Positions 33,501-44,028 are shown, counted from the stretch's first letter. The stretch: DNA of 64,000 bases from Chrysogorgia sp. JL179-B06 (GCA_035772405.1 JAYKKM010000051.1:792001-856000); one strand, 5' to 3'. Numbers and translations: made by a program. The notes: a model not told the origin generated them from the letters alone.

Positions 33501-36500
33501 ACATTTTCCCAGTTTTGAGGGAAAATTAAAAGTATGCATGTTTCAGAAAATTTAGGGATTATATCTCCATTGAGGGCAATAGAAATGGGGGGTAATCATG
33601 GTGTTATATTTATATTATTTTATTTATTATTTTATTTATATTATTTTATTTATATTATTTTATTTTATTTATTTTATTTATTTGTATTTATTTGTATTTA
33701 TTTATATTTTTTTATATCTAAAATTTCAAATGATGTTCTTTCTGGTAATTATGATATTATGTGTATAACAGTGTAATCATCATATTCTTTCTGGTAATCA
33801 TGGTGGTGTGTGTATAGCAGTATAACCATGATATTCTTTCTGGTAATCATGGTATTATGTCTATAGTGGTATAATCATGGTATTATGTGTATAGTGGTAT
33901 AACCATGGTATTCTTTCTGGTAATCATGGTATTATGTCATGTGTATGATGGTATAACCATGATATTCTTTCTGTTAATCATGGTATACATTACATACATA
34001 TACATTACATACATTACATACATGTAATGTGTATAGCAGTATAATCATCATGATATTCTTTCTGGTAATCATGGTATTATGTGTATAGCAGTATAACCAT
34101 GATATTCTTTCTGTTCGTTTAGGTTCCGTGACAAAGAAGATGACGTCGATAACATGGAATCCAGTTTTGCTGACATACAAAGAGAAGAAGCTAAAAGGTT
34201 AGATGTTGTTGTGTAACATTAATTAAACTATACCTCTAATCCCCAATTTTATTTCATTAAATATATTGTTGTGTTTTGTTTGTTTGAGTATTTCTGCGCA
34301 ATATTTTGATGAAGAGATACTCCAGCTAAAATACAAATGTATGTAGTTCATATGGACTTTAGTTTATTTCCAAAGTTTCAGCATTCCTATCAATTTAGTT
34401 AAGACGATATTGCTAGTTGAAGTTGAAGAGTTTGTCCAATATTTGTTTCTCAGATATGACGTCACTGAGTGATTCTATCTCGTAGTATACCTAAGAAGCT
34501 CCTCTACTTTCCTGCATGAGGAACTAAATAGTTTATTTTTACTAATTTTCTTCCAAAGAGCATTCACAACAGCTATCACTATGTGATCGCCATCAAAACA
34601 AATCCACTGCCGATAAAGAATCACTCAATGACGTCATATTTTCAAAACCAATATGGCGTCAAAATCCTCAAATTTTCTACTTCAACTAGCCACTTAACTA
34701 AATAAAGTCAGTAAGATCTTTCATATAAACTACATTTGTATTTTGGCTGGAGTTTTCCCCCTTTAAAGGGAACTGTACCCAAAAAATAAATAACTTTTAA
34801 ATAAAAGGCCTTTAAGTATAATGTTTATAGTTTTACGGTATCTCCTCTTGTACTCGAGAAATAACATTATTATTCTCGTATTTTATGCTTCTGGATGCCG
34901 CCATCTTGTGTAATTCTGGAGTTTGCTCGACGGCTCAGACTCGATGGCCAGCGGAAGTTTTTTCAGTTTTGACGTCATTGAGTGCAGGGAACAAAAGACA
35001 AGCACTCAATGACATCAAAATTGAAAAGAAAACCACCGCTGAACATCAACATTGAGCCGTCGAGGAAACTCTAAAATGGCGGCGTCCAGAAGCATAAAAT
35101 ACGAGAATGAAAACGTTATTTCTCGAGTACAAGAACAGATACCGTAAAACTATTAACGTTTCTAAACATGATATATTGATCTGCTCGCCACTGACAATTT
35201 CAATAATGCATTACATAATAATTAATTATCCGTTTAACTTACACCTGTGACACTGTCATCCATCTTTGGGAAGATATAGTTTTTATAGATTTTATAGAAT
35301 TAACTGAAATACTTTCTTTTCTCCAGTCTATCGTATAGACCCTATTAATAAGTACAGAATGCGTCATTTTCCAATATGCACTTGTATTTTTCATCACTTC
35401 CATTTTCCAACATGGACGTATTCTATATATCTTCAAGAATTGTCTGTAGGTTTTAGTCAATCACAGTCGAGATTGTATGAGTATTGTAATAGCAATTTAT
35501 GTTTGTTCCCAACAACCATCGGATCAATTAGCCAGTGAAATTTTATCCATGGACATATAGTTACCATAATGTTCTGTCCAACTTATCACCTTTATCAACC
35601 TTGTGATTAAAATAATAAAGATCAAGAATTGTTTTTCTAACAAACAGTATATTAACTATTAATAATACTGCAGCTTTATAAGCAAGCAATTTAAAATCCT
35701 GCACAGCATTAAACTTGTGTCATGCATTATGCTACTGTTTTATTTAATACGATACATAATTCTATAAAACTTTGCACTGTCCTTTGGGATCTAGTTTTTA
35801 AGAAGGTAACGAAACCTCTCGTCCCTGGTAACTAGGGAATGTGTTTGCTAGTCATGCAATGTATTTGTACTTAGACTTATAAGGAATACATACTTCGTAC
35901 ACAGATAGACTCAAGCTAGCAGGACTCCTTCCAGTATCGTATTGGCACGAATACCTTGACCTGTTGTTATTTTTAAGGCTTTTAATGGTCTTGTTTATCG
36001 CAGACAAGAAACGTTACCAGCAGTAAAATTACCTGTGCGGCAAACTCTATAACCAGGACGACCCACGTACGTGGAAATCCATTTGGCTAAAATGTAACTT
36101 GGCACGTTGCCTCGAGAAATCCCTCACTTGTTGTTGTTGATGCTACCGACTTTTCCTTTCACCTTAGTTAATCTGCTTATTTATGTAAATATAACCTCAA
36201 TTTTTTAATTTTTTTTTAATTTTACACGGGGCCACATGTAATTAGCGTAAGCTGTAGTGGTATCCCTGCCAGACTTATATTTTATATGTTAATTTATCAA
36301 TGGCGAATCGAAATAAATAAATAAATAATAATGTACATATCCGTATCCATTTTCCGCACCTGATATCAAACTCAGTATTTTGAATTATTTTCAATTTCGT
36401 TTATTGTTGTAAGCTTTTGTATATTTTCAATAGAATTCATTTACGGAAAATGACGTTCTCTGTACCTCAGGCTTTTTTCTATCGGTTGAAAAACACCGAT

Positions 36501-36983
36501 TTAAAGTGCCTATGAAACGAAAATTAAGTTTGTCTTAGGGGTAGTAAGACCGAAAATCGTCCATCCAATATTTTTTTTTTATCTATTAGTACTAAAAAAA
36601 TGAGGAAGAATAGCGTTCTTGCTTAGTCAATATCTTATGTTGTTCCAGAGATATTGACGTTTTTGAAAGATGCAAATGAACTTATGACGTCATCTACTCC
36701 AAAATTTAAACTAAAGGAAATCTCTAAAATGAAAAATGTATAAAGCATTAACTATACACAGTGCAGTGTACCATTTTTAGTAGCATACATCTGGAACATT
36801 TCAGCACAATCTAGCCGCTATCTCCAAAGATATTCCTCATTTTTAGAATTTGAGTGGAGTAGATGACGTCATCAGGTATCTCATTTACAGCTTTTAAAAA
36901 CTGAAATATCTCTGGAACAAGATAAGACATTGACAAAGTAAGATATTTCGAATGCACTTCTAGATAAAGCCCAAATTGGGATA

Positions 36984-37022
<39 letters not shown>

Positions 37023-37112
37023 AGGCTCCTGAATTTTATTTACAGTTCAAGAATCGCGAAACTTGAAGATGAAATCGAGAGATTGAAAGAAAACTACGAA
37101 CTTCAAAGTTAG
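27517..37112 (+). CDS. SPTY2D1: SPT2 chromatin protein (SPTY2D1-like), five exons
   Basis: Nuclear histone H3-H4 chaperone acting with transcription. Exons: 27517-27576, 29296-29398, 31973-32861, 34123-34197 and 37046-37112; phases join to 397 codons and TAG. The N-terminus MDFSDLMDIANN and the EAVRAFLTKQNAEKAKQK stretch match the family start. A long Lys-rich disordered middle follows, with a TLSFQELMKVAQKQ motif. Near the C-terminus are acidic DDDDCDDVEMDDFIDD and the conserved SPT2 domain: ISSYIKEIFGYDRNK (end of exon 3), FRDKEDDVDNMESSFADIQR (exon 4) and a helical end (exon 5). The family's MESS motif, used in H3-H4 binding, is intact. Oddity: the last exon stops early (YELQS), while the next frame continues KLEKEVKKLKQ to a TAG at 37139-37141, suggesting one lost A. 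It is shorter than the human protein, mostly in the disordered middle. Introns are rich in foldback repeats. Confidence 0.92.
27593..27680 (+). repeat. (TATTGTAATAC)n microsatellite
   Basis: Imperfect TACTATTGTAATACTATTG repeats just inside SPT2 intron 1, degenerating to TATTG pentamers. Confidence 0.85.
28074..28657. mobile_element. TTAA-flanked MITE, 584 bp
   Basis: TTAA at 28074-28077 is followed by AGCGGTACTACGATCAAA. The right end TTTTCATCGTAGTGCCACT is followed by TTAA at 28654-28657. TTAA duplication suggests a piggyBac-type source (inferred). It lies in SPT2 intron 1 and has another MITE nested in it. Confidence 0.75.
28394..28472. mobile_element. 79-bp MITE with exact 9-bp target duplication
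   Basis: Ends CTGCCTCGTACCCAGG and CCTGGGTACGAGGCAG are inverted. Both sides carry CACTTGGAA (28385-28393 and 28473-28481). It is nested in the TTAA element 28074-28657 and therefore younger than it. Confidence 0.85.
28672..28720. repeat. Short dispersed repeat
   Basis: CGTTTTGGACGATGTGTCCT with its flanking bases recurs at 63409-63456 (about 45 bp shared). It may be a conserved piece of a SINE. Confidence 0.5.
28794..29194. mobile_element. hAT-like non-autonomous element (401 bp)
   Basis: Left AGGCTCAAAATAACG and right GTTATTTTGAGCCCTG are inverted. GACCGGTCAAA motifs cluster inside both ends (28850-28890 and 29105-29175). Related to 1965-2084. It lies just upstream of SPT2 exon 2. Confidence 0.75.
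29399..31972. other. SPT2 intron 2
   Basis: No other exon is recognised. ATACATGTACGCAGTGCGTACC with AATAGGTACGCACTGCGT-like flanks at 31478-31502 has a relative at 58066-58090. Around 31845-31890 CTGGCCCCTC..GCTACGCCACTG looks like a decayed hAT end. Confidence 0.5.
32862..34122 (+). repeat. SPT2 intron 3 with A/T tract and 50-60-bp minisatellite
   Basis: 33603-33715 is a TTTATATTATTTTA tract. From about 33722 to 34110 some seven irregular units built on ATGATATTCTTTCTGGTAAT and CATGGTATTATGTGTATAG run up to the acceptor of exon 34123. A CGGACCTC..GCCGTAAAATATTCT segment near 32895-33020 is repeat-like and continues the exon's open frame by chance. Confidence 0.8.
34313..34757. mobile_element. 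Foldback MITE in SPT2 intron 4
   Basis: ACTCCAGCTAAAATACAAAT at the left is inverted by ATTTGTATTTTGGCTGGAGT at the right. Inner arms with TGACGTCACTGAGTGATTC and GAATCACTCAATGACGTCA continue the foldback. Confidence 0.85.
34821..35161. mobile_element. Hairpin MITE with long arms
   Basis: TAGTTTTACGGTATCTCCTC and CTTGTACTCGAGAAATAAC at the left are inverted at the right (GTTATTTCTCGAGTACAAG, GATACCGTAAAACTATTAA). GGATGCCGCCATCTTG pairs with ATGGCGGCGTCC. TGACGTCATTGAGTGC lies next to the loop. Each arm is about 150 bp. It lies in SPT2 intron 4. Confidence 0.88.
35162..36500. other. SPT2 intron 4, unassigned part
   Basis: No exon or clear repeat border is seen. AAATAAATAAATAAATAATA at 36312 and T-rich runs at 36205-36220 are simple sequence. 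Confidence 0.45.
36624..36938. mobile_element. Hairpin MITE in SPT2 intron 4
   Basis: TAGTCAATATCTTATGTTGT and TCCAGAGATATTGACG at the left are inverted near 36904-36938 (ATATCTCTGGAACAAGATAA). Inner ATGACGTCATCTACTCC pairs with GGAGTAGATGACGTCAT. A TTAAAGTGCCTATGAAACG end at 36501 lies just outside. Confidence 0.85.
36979..37021 (+). repeat. (ATT)n microsatellite
   Basis: About 14 ATT units immediately upstream of the last SPT2 exon. Confidence 0.95.
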
Positions 37113-37238
37113 AGAAAGAAGTTAAGAAGTTAAAACAATAGTTTTTGTAACTTATTGATGAAGCCAGCATGATCAGCTTGTTTGAAAGCCAATTACTTCG
37201 AATCCTTGGTCGAAATCGAGACTAGTTTGGTTAAAGTG

Positions 37239-37295
37239 CCTATGAAATGAACTCCGAAAACGAGGGAATGAAACTCTCACGTCGTTCTTGAGATA
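37239..37295. repeat. End of a TTAAAGTGCCTATGA element
   Basis: GTTAAAGTGCCTATGAAATG and CACGTCGTTCTTGAGA here are inverted, with gaps, around 40727-40830. These look like remains of one larger foldback later opened by insertions. Confidence 0.5.
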
Positions 37296-38772
37296 TTAAA
37301 GCTGCCGTCAAGTCCGGGACTCCATATGTCAACAAACTTTAACGGAATAGATTTGCGACAGTTCGAAAGCGAGTATTCGTCAAAGGTGGCGAAGGCGCGA
37401 GTGGTAATTTGATATATTATCCACATTCAGGAGCAGAACAGCTTCTTATAACACGCTTTTAGGTGGAAAACAAATCCGCAATACTTCATGTTCAATGTTT
37501 ATATAATGCAACTACCTCCTCCGCAGGCGTTTTTTGGGCGAGGGCGGGAGGGGCGCGGGCGGAAAAAAATTGCGGGCGAAGAGAGAATAAACGCCTGCCG
37601 ACTAATGATTTCAAGATGGCGAAGCATTGACGTGTCGTACTCGAGATCGTACATATTTATAGGCGTATTGAAAAGCAATTTATCGAGGAAACTGTTGGGC
37701 AGTAAATAGCTAAAACAACTCTCCTTTTTACCACCAAAGCGCTAAAATATTGAAAAACTATGGCCCATTTTTAAAAACGAAGCGACAACTAGTAATTTGC
37801 TACTAAACACAAAGCATGAAGGCAAGCATATCAACTAAATATTGAATCATTAGCATATATATTATTTAAAATACATGTAGCATGTCTAATTTAAAGCATA
37901 TTCAGTTATACATACATACAAACAAACAAAAACAATGCAAAACACAACTTTTATTAGTATATAAAATATTTTACTTGAGACGCTAATATCACTTTAATAT
38001 ATCTTGTTTTAATATATCTTTTAATATATCTTGTTTTAATATATCTTGTTTTATACATTGGGTTCAATTAAACACGTTCAAGTTTACAATGGGCAGCTGG
38101 TCTACATTTTGCGCTAAATCGTAGAATACCCGTCCAGCACTTTCGCTATTTGTATCTGTTGACAGTTAGTAAAAGCACGGTTAGTAAAAGTGATAAATTA
38201 AAAGGGTCAAATTACGCAAAGTTCATCATACACAATTCCTTCGTTCTATATTTTATTTTAAACCATTTAATTTGATAAATATACAAGTACACACAAATAT
38301 AAACCTTCGACATTATATTTAAAGAGATTTTAGAGCAACCTGGTTTGTATTTCTGCCTTTAAATGCGGTTTCAAAAATGGACGGGTATTCTATAATTGCT
38401 CCGACTATGTCAACATCACTGTCTATCACTGCTGTGCATGAAATCTTCGAATTTCTGAATCGGGTTTGGACGTCTGCGTCGCAGGCTAGATATAACCAGT
38501 AAGGCCCGATAAGACTTTACGAGGCGTTTCAAGTTTCGATGGGTCATATTTCAGCAGATATTTATGGATAACCCGAAGATCGACACTACAACATTAGTTG
38601 GCAGGCGTTTCTTCGTCTCTTCTCAAATTTCGCGCGCCCGCAATTTTTTCCGCCCGCGCCCCTCCCGCCCTCGCCCAAAAAACGCCTGCGGAGGAGGTAG
38701 ATAATGCAATGTAAACAAACGATGTAAACAGAACTGTGGACATGCGCAGAACGGACTTGACGGCACCTTTAA
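37296..38772. mobile_element. TTAA-flanked foldback element
   Basis: TTAA (37296-37299) then AGCTGCCGTCAAGTCCG; right end CGGACTTGACGGCACCT then TTAA (38769-38772). A 1.19-kb element with 9-bp duplication is nested inside. Starts about 155 bp downstream of the extended SPT2 stop. Confidence 0.8.
37512..38700. mobile_element. 1.19-kb CCTCCGCAGG element with exact 9-bp target duplication
   Basis: Ends CTACCTCCTCCGCAGGCG and CGCCTGCGGAGGAGGTAG are inverted; arms run on through GGGCGAGGGCGGGAGG for about 85 bp. ATAATGCAA flanks both sides (37503-37511 and 38701-38709). The interior has AATATATCTTGTTTT repeats (37985-38055) and no transposase, so it is non-autonomous, probably MULE-type. Confidence 0.88.
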
Positions 38773-39109
38773 CTACTTATTGACCAAGCGTGAGGTCTGT
38801 ACATTTTCAAGGATTTCAAAACTGCCCGTCTAAACATTTTGGTGGCCGTGAGCAAGTGAACAGCGGTTTTATTAAACAACTATTTTGCTACTTCATGTTA
38901 GAGCATATACATAAAACACATTAAATCGATGTCGCAATTAATCGTCATGTATGTATTTTCTTAGTTGACCAAAATTAATAACGAAACCTACACAATAGCT
39001 AAAATAAACAGCAGCTAACAGAAATCAAGAAACATTAGAAAGGGGGAAACCTGTAAGTTATTGTTTGAAGAAAATATTTTGCTTAGGGCGTCCATGGCCG
39101 TCCATATGA
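38773..39109. other. Intergenic DNA
   Basis: No feature recognised. Confidence 0.4.
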
Positions 39110-39365
39110 AAAGTGTTGAAAGGATTTATGGTGAAGGAAAATTTCGAGTGTTGGAATACATATATTTTAAGACCAAACCGGGACCAGTTGCGAAAAATGC
39201 AACTTCAAGGCCTTCCGGTTGGAATTGAACCTGCGATGCTAGTGCAGTGCTCTGACCACTGAGCTACGGAAGCCGTTGCCGAGAGCCTAGTCACGAGTTC
39301 TGTATATATGGTGGTGGTAATGCCGGGATAAGATTCTGGGTATATTATAGGTAATATTTGGCATT
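39110..39365 (-). repeat. tRNA-Ala-like SINE (family 2)
   Basis: On the minus strand the part at 39211-39274 reads CCGTAGCTCAGTGGTCAGAG (A box), an anticodon loop CTAGCAT (anticodon AGC, alanine) and GGTTCAATTCCAACCGG (B box), with about 8 bases missing before the B box. Body ATTTTCCTTCACCATAAATC is at the 3' side. Copies at 48035-48530. Confidence 0.8.
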
Positions 39366-39761
39366 TCAGGGCCGTTCAAAAATCTGATTTTTCAAAAGTG
39401 GTCGTCCGCCTGGCTAAAAGCCTGTGTTCAGTGAAATACCTCACTGGGGTTTTTTAGCACGAACTGCACGAAGTGCATTTTCATCTCGTCAGGATAGTAA
39501 AAATCATTTGGAGAATGCTCCTCTTTATCCATGACATGTTAGCTAACTTAGCTGAATGGCTTGCTGGGCTTCAGTGAACGAACTGTTACGTTACTGTATA
39601 TTTTCTGAGAAATTTCAAATAAGCGTTTTTTCGATGTAAAAATCTTTAATTGAAATTTCCATCCGCAAGAACAACATCCGAGGACAGCGGTCCGGATACG
39701 GAAAAAGACGGACCGTGGGCCCGAAACGCATTTTCCATAAAAATTAACCACAAAGCCCAAC

Positions 39762-39857
39762 CTCGTTCCCAGGGCATTTTGCCTCCACGGCGGAAGGTCG
39801 GCGAAAATGGCCCTGGGATCGGCCGTGGAGGCAAAATGCCCTGGGTACGAGGTTGGA
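39762..39857. mobile_element. Hairpin MITE, CCTCGTWCCCAGGG type
   Basis: CAACCTCGTTCCCAGGGC and GCCCTGGGTACGAGGTTG enclose a stem with ATTTTGCCTCCACGGC. Flanks CACAAAGCC and GAGAAAGCC agree at 7 of 9 positions. Same family as 28394-28472. Confidence 0.8.
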
Positions 39858-40067
39858 GAAAGCCATTTATTTCATAAACAGTGTGATACAGAGTTTTTGG
39901 TCACTGAGAAAAATCGTATTTCAAACACGTAAAAATACGATAATTTTATGTGTGAAGATATCGTTTTAGTGATCCAATGATTATCTTTTTTCAGTGAAGT
40001 AAAAATTAATTCTCAATTTAGATTGTCCATGTTAATGTTTATGAAATAAACAGAATAATATACATGG

Positions 40068-40353
40068 ATGTGCGGCGGAAATATGAAATTTATTTGTCGT
40101 ATTGAACAGGATATCTCACTCGTTTGCTTCGCTCACTCGTAAGATATCCTGTTCAACCGCTAAATACGTACCTCAAATGAACAGGTTTTGTTATTAGCTA
40201 TATGGAACAAAAGTGGTTAGGGTTAGGACATTGGTTTCTTTGTGGTTGATTCTATTGTTTTATTGTTTTAATCAACCAATCACGAAACTTGATAGTATAG
40301 GTAGGTGGCGACCCTGTTCAACACTCGAAATAAATTTAGTATTTCCGCACATC
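40068..40353. mobile_element. Foldback element with nested hairpin
   Basis: GGATGTGCGGCGGAAATATG and its partner ATTTCCGCACATCC mark the ends. Inside, GAACAGGATATCTCACTCGT and ACTCGTAAGATATCCTGTTC (40108-40159) form a second hairpin with a GTTTGCTTCGCTC tip. Confidence 0.8.
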
Positions 40354-40904
40354 CTCATGTATAGAGAATACTCTATATAATAATTAGACTTATGTGATAT
40401 GCAAATATAACTTATGACGTCAAAGGTTATCACATTTTTAGAAAATCGAGTATATCTTTGAGACATGGCTAAAAGGGATCACTCAAACGGACATTCCCAT
40501 TTTCAAGAACTAGTCTAATCCTAATCGAGTTATAGAAACACGACTTTCAGCCAATCAGCGCGTGTGTTTTTAATTTGTTATTTTATAAATATCTTTGAGA
40601 TTATTTGACGAAAAATCACTGGAAACTTGAAATCACGGGAAATAGCTATGTCAAATTAATTTCTAATTTCTTGATTTTCTAATATTGCGAGGTTATTCAT
40701 TTGCCATATCACATAAGTCTAAATCTCTCAAGAACGACGTGAGTATGAAAGAGCTCTTAATTACCATTCCTCATCATTTTAGGAGTTCATTAAAACAAAG
40801 CGCAAACTACTAAGATTTAAAGTGTCTATCGGGGGTTTGGGGATTTTACATATTTGTAATCTTTGGAATCTCTTCAGAGGAATCGCAAATCGTGCGAAAA
40901 GTTC

Positions 40905-41250
40905 TTCTCAAACTCATTAATAATTCATGAATTATCATAGCCAATCCATGAACATATACCGCATCACATGCATGAGTTTTGATACCCAATGAAAACCTGT
41001 AGGAAACTTCCTAGTGAACTGGATCACATTTCTTAATCTACATATTAAAATAAAATCGCTATGGGAGCAAATCGCTAAAGGAATACTCGTTTGAGAAGCT
41101 AGATCAAACACTCGTTTGTCGTGTTTCATCAGGGGACTCCAAACACTCGAAAACAATAAAAACCTCGTGGCTACGCCCTCGGTTTTCATTTGTTTTCTCG
41201 TGTTTGGAACCCCTGATGAAACACTCAAACTCGTGTTTGATCTATTACGT
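40905..41250 (-). mobile_element. Family T element, short copy
   Basis: TCTCAAACTCATTAATAATT at the left and ATCTATTACGTC at the right match the ends of 18186-18718 and 42485-42978. The GTTTCATCAGGGGACTCC hairpin is present (41126-41226). Confidence 0.75.
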
Positions 41251-41253
41251 CTT

Positions 41254-41496
41254 CTGCTAAAGTGATTTACTATTCACAGGAAATGATGTCAAAGCAGGGA
41301 CACGCAAAAACATTGCACATTGATTCAGCAGTGAAATACAAAGAAAGTTTAGGAATTGAGCGAATTTTGTCTAAACAGGTGTGTTTAAAGTTCAGAGCCA
41401 AGCTTTCTTTGTATTTCACTGTTGAATTAGTGTCCAATGACTTCGCGTGTCCCTGCTTTGACGTCTTTCCTGTGAATAGTAAATCAACTTTAGCAG
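41254..41496. mobile_element. Hairpin MITE
   Basis: CTGCTAAAGTGATTTACTAT with TCACAGGAAATGATGTCAAA is inverted by GACGTCTTTCCTGTGAATAG and TAAATCAACTTTAGCAG; the stem includes GCAGGGACACGC. Open frames on both strands here are symmetric products of the palindrome. Confidence 0.88.
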
Positions 41497-41684
41497 GTGA
41501 AAAAGGCATGAAGATGAAATTTTCAAACAACAAGATATATTACATTTCTTCTTGGTGGAACCCAAATATTACGAATATATAAAATTCCCAAACCCCGGAT
41601 AGGCACTTTAACTAATTTTCGTTCACCGAGGTGAATAGTGATGCAATATCCACATTGTAAACCAGATAGATATCAATGAAATAT

Positions 41685-42370
41685 TATGTTTTCCCCTAGT
41701 CAGAAAAAATTATATCTTCACCTGTGAAGATAAAAATGATATCTTGACTGTGAACAGTGAAGATATTATTTTGATCTTCCAATGTGAAGTTATATTTTCA
41801 ATGCTATTTCATCGATTTCAGTACAGTAAACACCCACTATGAAGAACCTGCATTTTTCCAAACCAGCCTGGGATAGGTTCTTATATATTTGATATCTAAC
41901 AAAAAATCAGGGTGTTAGGTTCTTATAAATTAGGTTCTTATAAATATACTGTAGTACTTTATCTATTTAATGGTTTGTTTAATCCTTATAAGAAATCAGT
42001 AAACATCTGCAAACTGAACAGACTATAATTTATTGTGATCTGAAATACTGGATGTACCGAACTAGAATTTTGAGATCTACGTCAACATGTAAATGCATTG
42101 TACATTATTGTATAAAAAATAAGGAACTGCAACCAAATGTTGGTGTCATCATTTGTGACTTTGCTACAGTGGAATTATAAATTGATTTTGTAACATAAGA
42201 ACCTATTTCAAATATCAGGCTCAAGCAGGTTCTTATTGAGAGGGGCACAAAATCCCTAATTTCAGCCTGAGGTTCTTATAGGTTGAAGGTTCTTCATACT
42301 GGGTGTTTACTATATAATAAACAGAACATTACATGGCCGCTTTAGAGAGAAGAATTTTATATTAAAAACG
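41685..42370. mobile_element. Older element split by a mariner-type MITE
   Basis: AAAATTATATCTTCACCTGT..ATTTCATCGATTTCAG (41690-41822) and TATAATAAACAGAACATTAC (42311-42334) are contiguous in the copy at 59800-59940. Here they are separated by the insertion 41824-42312. Confidence 0.8.
41824..42312. mobile_element. Tc1/mariner-type MITE with TA duplication and empty site
   Basis: Left CAGTAAACACCCACTATGAA and right TTCATACTGGGTGTTTACTA are inverted. TA flanks both sides. GGTTCTTATAAATTAGG repeats lie inside. The uninterrupted site is seen near 59908-59935. Confidence 0.85.
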
Positions 42371-42484
42371 TATTGACCGAGTGGAAGGTCTTTACGGCAA
42401 ATTATTATATGACTTGGCTCGTGAGCGGTCTTAACACAGCTTTTCTGCAATCTGATTGGTTGCTGCGAGGTCTTTACAAACCAT

Positions 42485-42978
42485 TCTCAAACTCATTAAT
42501 AATTCATGACCAATTAGCCAATGAAATCACTTTATTTTATCACATGACTGAGGCTGGATACTCGAGTAAAACACGTAAAAATCATATACCACCACAGTTA
42601 TTAGATCAAACCCGGTTTTGATCTAATTGCTGAGATCTTAATAATTCATTTTTTGGAGTACTAAACGACCTGCCTCCTTCTTCGCTCATCCTCAACTGAA
42701 CAGAGTCTGTTAATTTTCTGAATAAATTTTACACACCCTCGTGAGTTCAGTCCCATGAGGGTTTGTTCTCAAATGCGTTTTAAGTAAACATCCAATTAAA
42801 TCCGTGTTCGATTGAGAAGCCATATAAACAACTCGTTTATCGTGTTTCATCAGGGGATCCAAACACACTAAAACAATAAAACGTACACTCGCGCTTCGCG
42901 CTCGTGTTTTCATCATGTTTTCTCGTGTTTGGATCCCCTGATGAAACACTCAAACTCGTTGATCATATATTACGTATA
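42485..42978 (-). mobile_element. Family T element, full copy
   Basis: Inverted copy of 18186-18718: TCTCAAACTCATTAATAATT, TTTATTTTATCACATGACTG, the TCAGGGGATCC hairpin (42845-42955) and the ATATATTACGT end. A 79-codon frame (42710-42949) matches the 78-codon frame of the other copy closely. Confidence 0.85.
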
Positions 42979-43053
42979 AACTGGTCATTATAGCCTCCTC
43001 CGCAGGCAACTCTGGGGGGATTGGGGAGAGCACACGCGTCTATCCCTACCGCG

Positions 43054-44012
43054 CAATCTCGTTCCCAGAGCCTTCGCCGCGCCACGCAAACGGAGGCTCT
43101 GGGATAATCCATCGCCAGAGGGCCGGAAAACAGGGCGTCGATTGAAAAGAGTAATAGACCGAGCGTAGTTTCTGGGACGTGAGAACTATTGTGCTAGACA
43201 GACACGTTAATAACTCTCGAGGATCTCTTCAGAGGTGAAAAAAATTGTTGTCTGGTGTTTAAATTAGCAACCAATTGGGATTTGGGACAGAAAAGAATAT
43301 GATTTTAGAATTTATGTAACTCGAGTCGCGGCAATGAAATCAAAAAGGTCGATAAACACTGCATTGTGTATTTGTTAATAAGTGTTGGCTGATTCTCGAA
43401 ACTTCGAACAATAAAAGACTTGACAGCACAAAAATTAACGGTAACATCTTTTTATAAACGACCATAACACACCTGGTGCTAGATACAAGTTTACGCGGCG
43501 TTCGTGAGGCGTGGGAAAATCTTTGATCAATCTTTGTTTTGATTCTCGATGGCTTGTATTCTCGTTTCTGTTCTGCAATATAAACACTACGTCCAATGAT
43601 TTAGTTGGAGAAATCAAGATACTTTTTGGTCGCATTTCCTGAGCCAAGAATAACTGAGGCAATTTTTTGCAGCCTGCGTAGATGCGACTTGAGAGTCTTC
43701 TTTAACGTTAGACCAGGCGCTCTTTCTTGCATTTCGCGTAGAATGTCAATCCATTTAAACGTGGACAAGTTTTTTTGAGCTTTTCTGGAAATACGACACG
43801 ACTAAAAGTTTGTCCGAAGATAACTTTTTTGGTGTAAACTCTGCCATATAAAGAACGAAGTACAATACCGTTTGAACGAAACACTCGCGTAAATGTTAAG
43901 AGTTAATCTAATTAAAGGCAATCTTTAGTTAACCAATCAAAACACTTCCGGCGATGGATTATCCCAGAGCCTCCGTTTGCGTGGCGCGGCGGAGGCTCTG
44001 GGAACGAGATTG
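43054..44012. mobile_element. 0.96-kb element, CGTTCCCAGAG ends
   Basis: CAATCTCGTTCCCAGAGCC..GGATAATCCATCGCC at the left is inverted by GGCGATGGATTATCCC..CTGGGAACGAGATTG at the right. Arms of about 65 bp include CGCCACGCAAACGGAGGCTC. A single CCTCCTCCGCAGGC end lies at 42993. The open frame 43435-43662 has no recognised domain. Confidence 0.85.
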
Positions 44013-44028
44013 TACCCGGCGCGGTTCG

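Larger units (their letters stand above)
40817..41611. mobile_element. TTAA-flanked element, 795 bp, containing two other elements
   Basis: TTAA (40817-40820) AGTGTCTATCGGGGGTTTGG at the left; CCAAACCCCGGATAGGCACT TTAA (41608-41611) at the right. Nested are a family T copy (about 40905-41250) and a hairpin MITE (41254-41496). Confidence 0.85.

Noticed and set aside
41262..41582. 106-codon frame and its minus-strand partner
   Set aside because: Both come from the two arms of one palindromic MITE and mirror each other.
43435..43662. Minus-strand frame in the 0.96-kb element as a transposase
   Set aside because: No catalytic or zinc-finger pattern visible; frames around it are closed.
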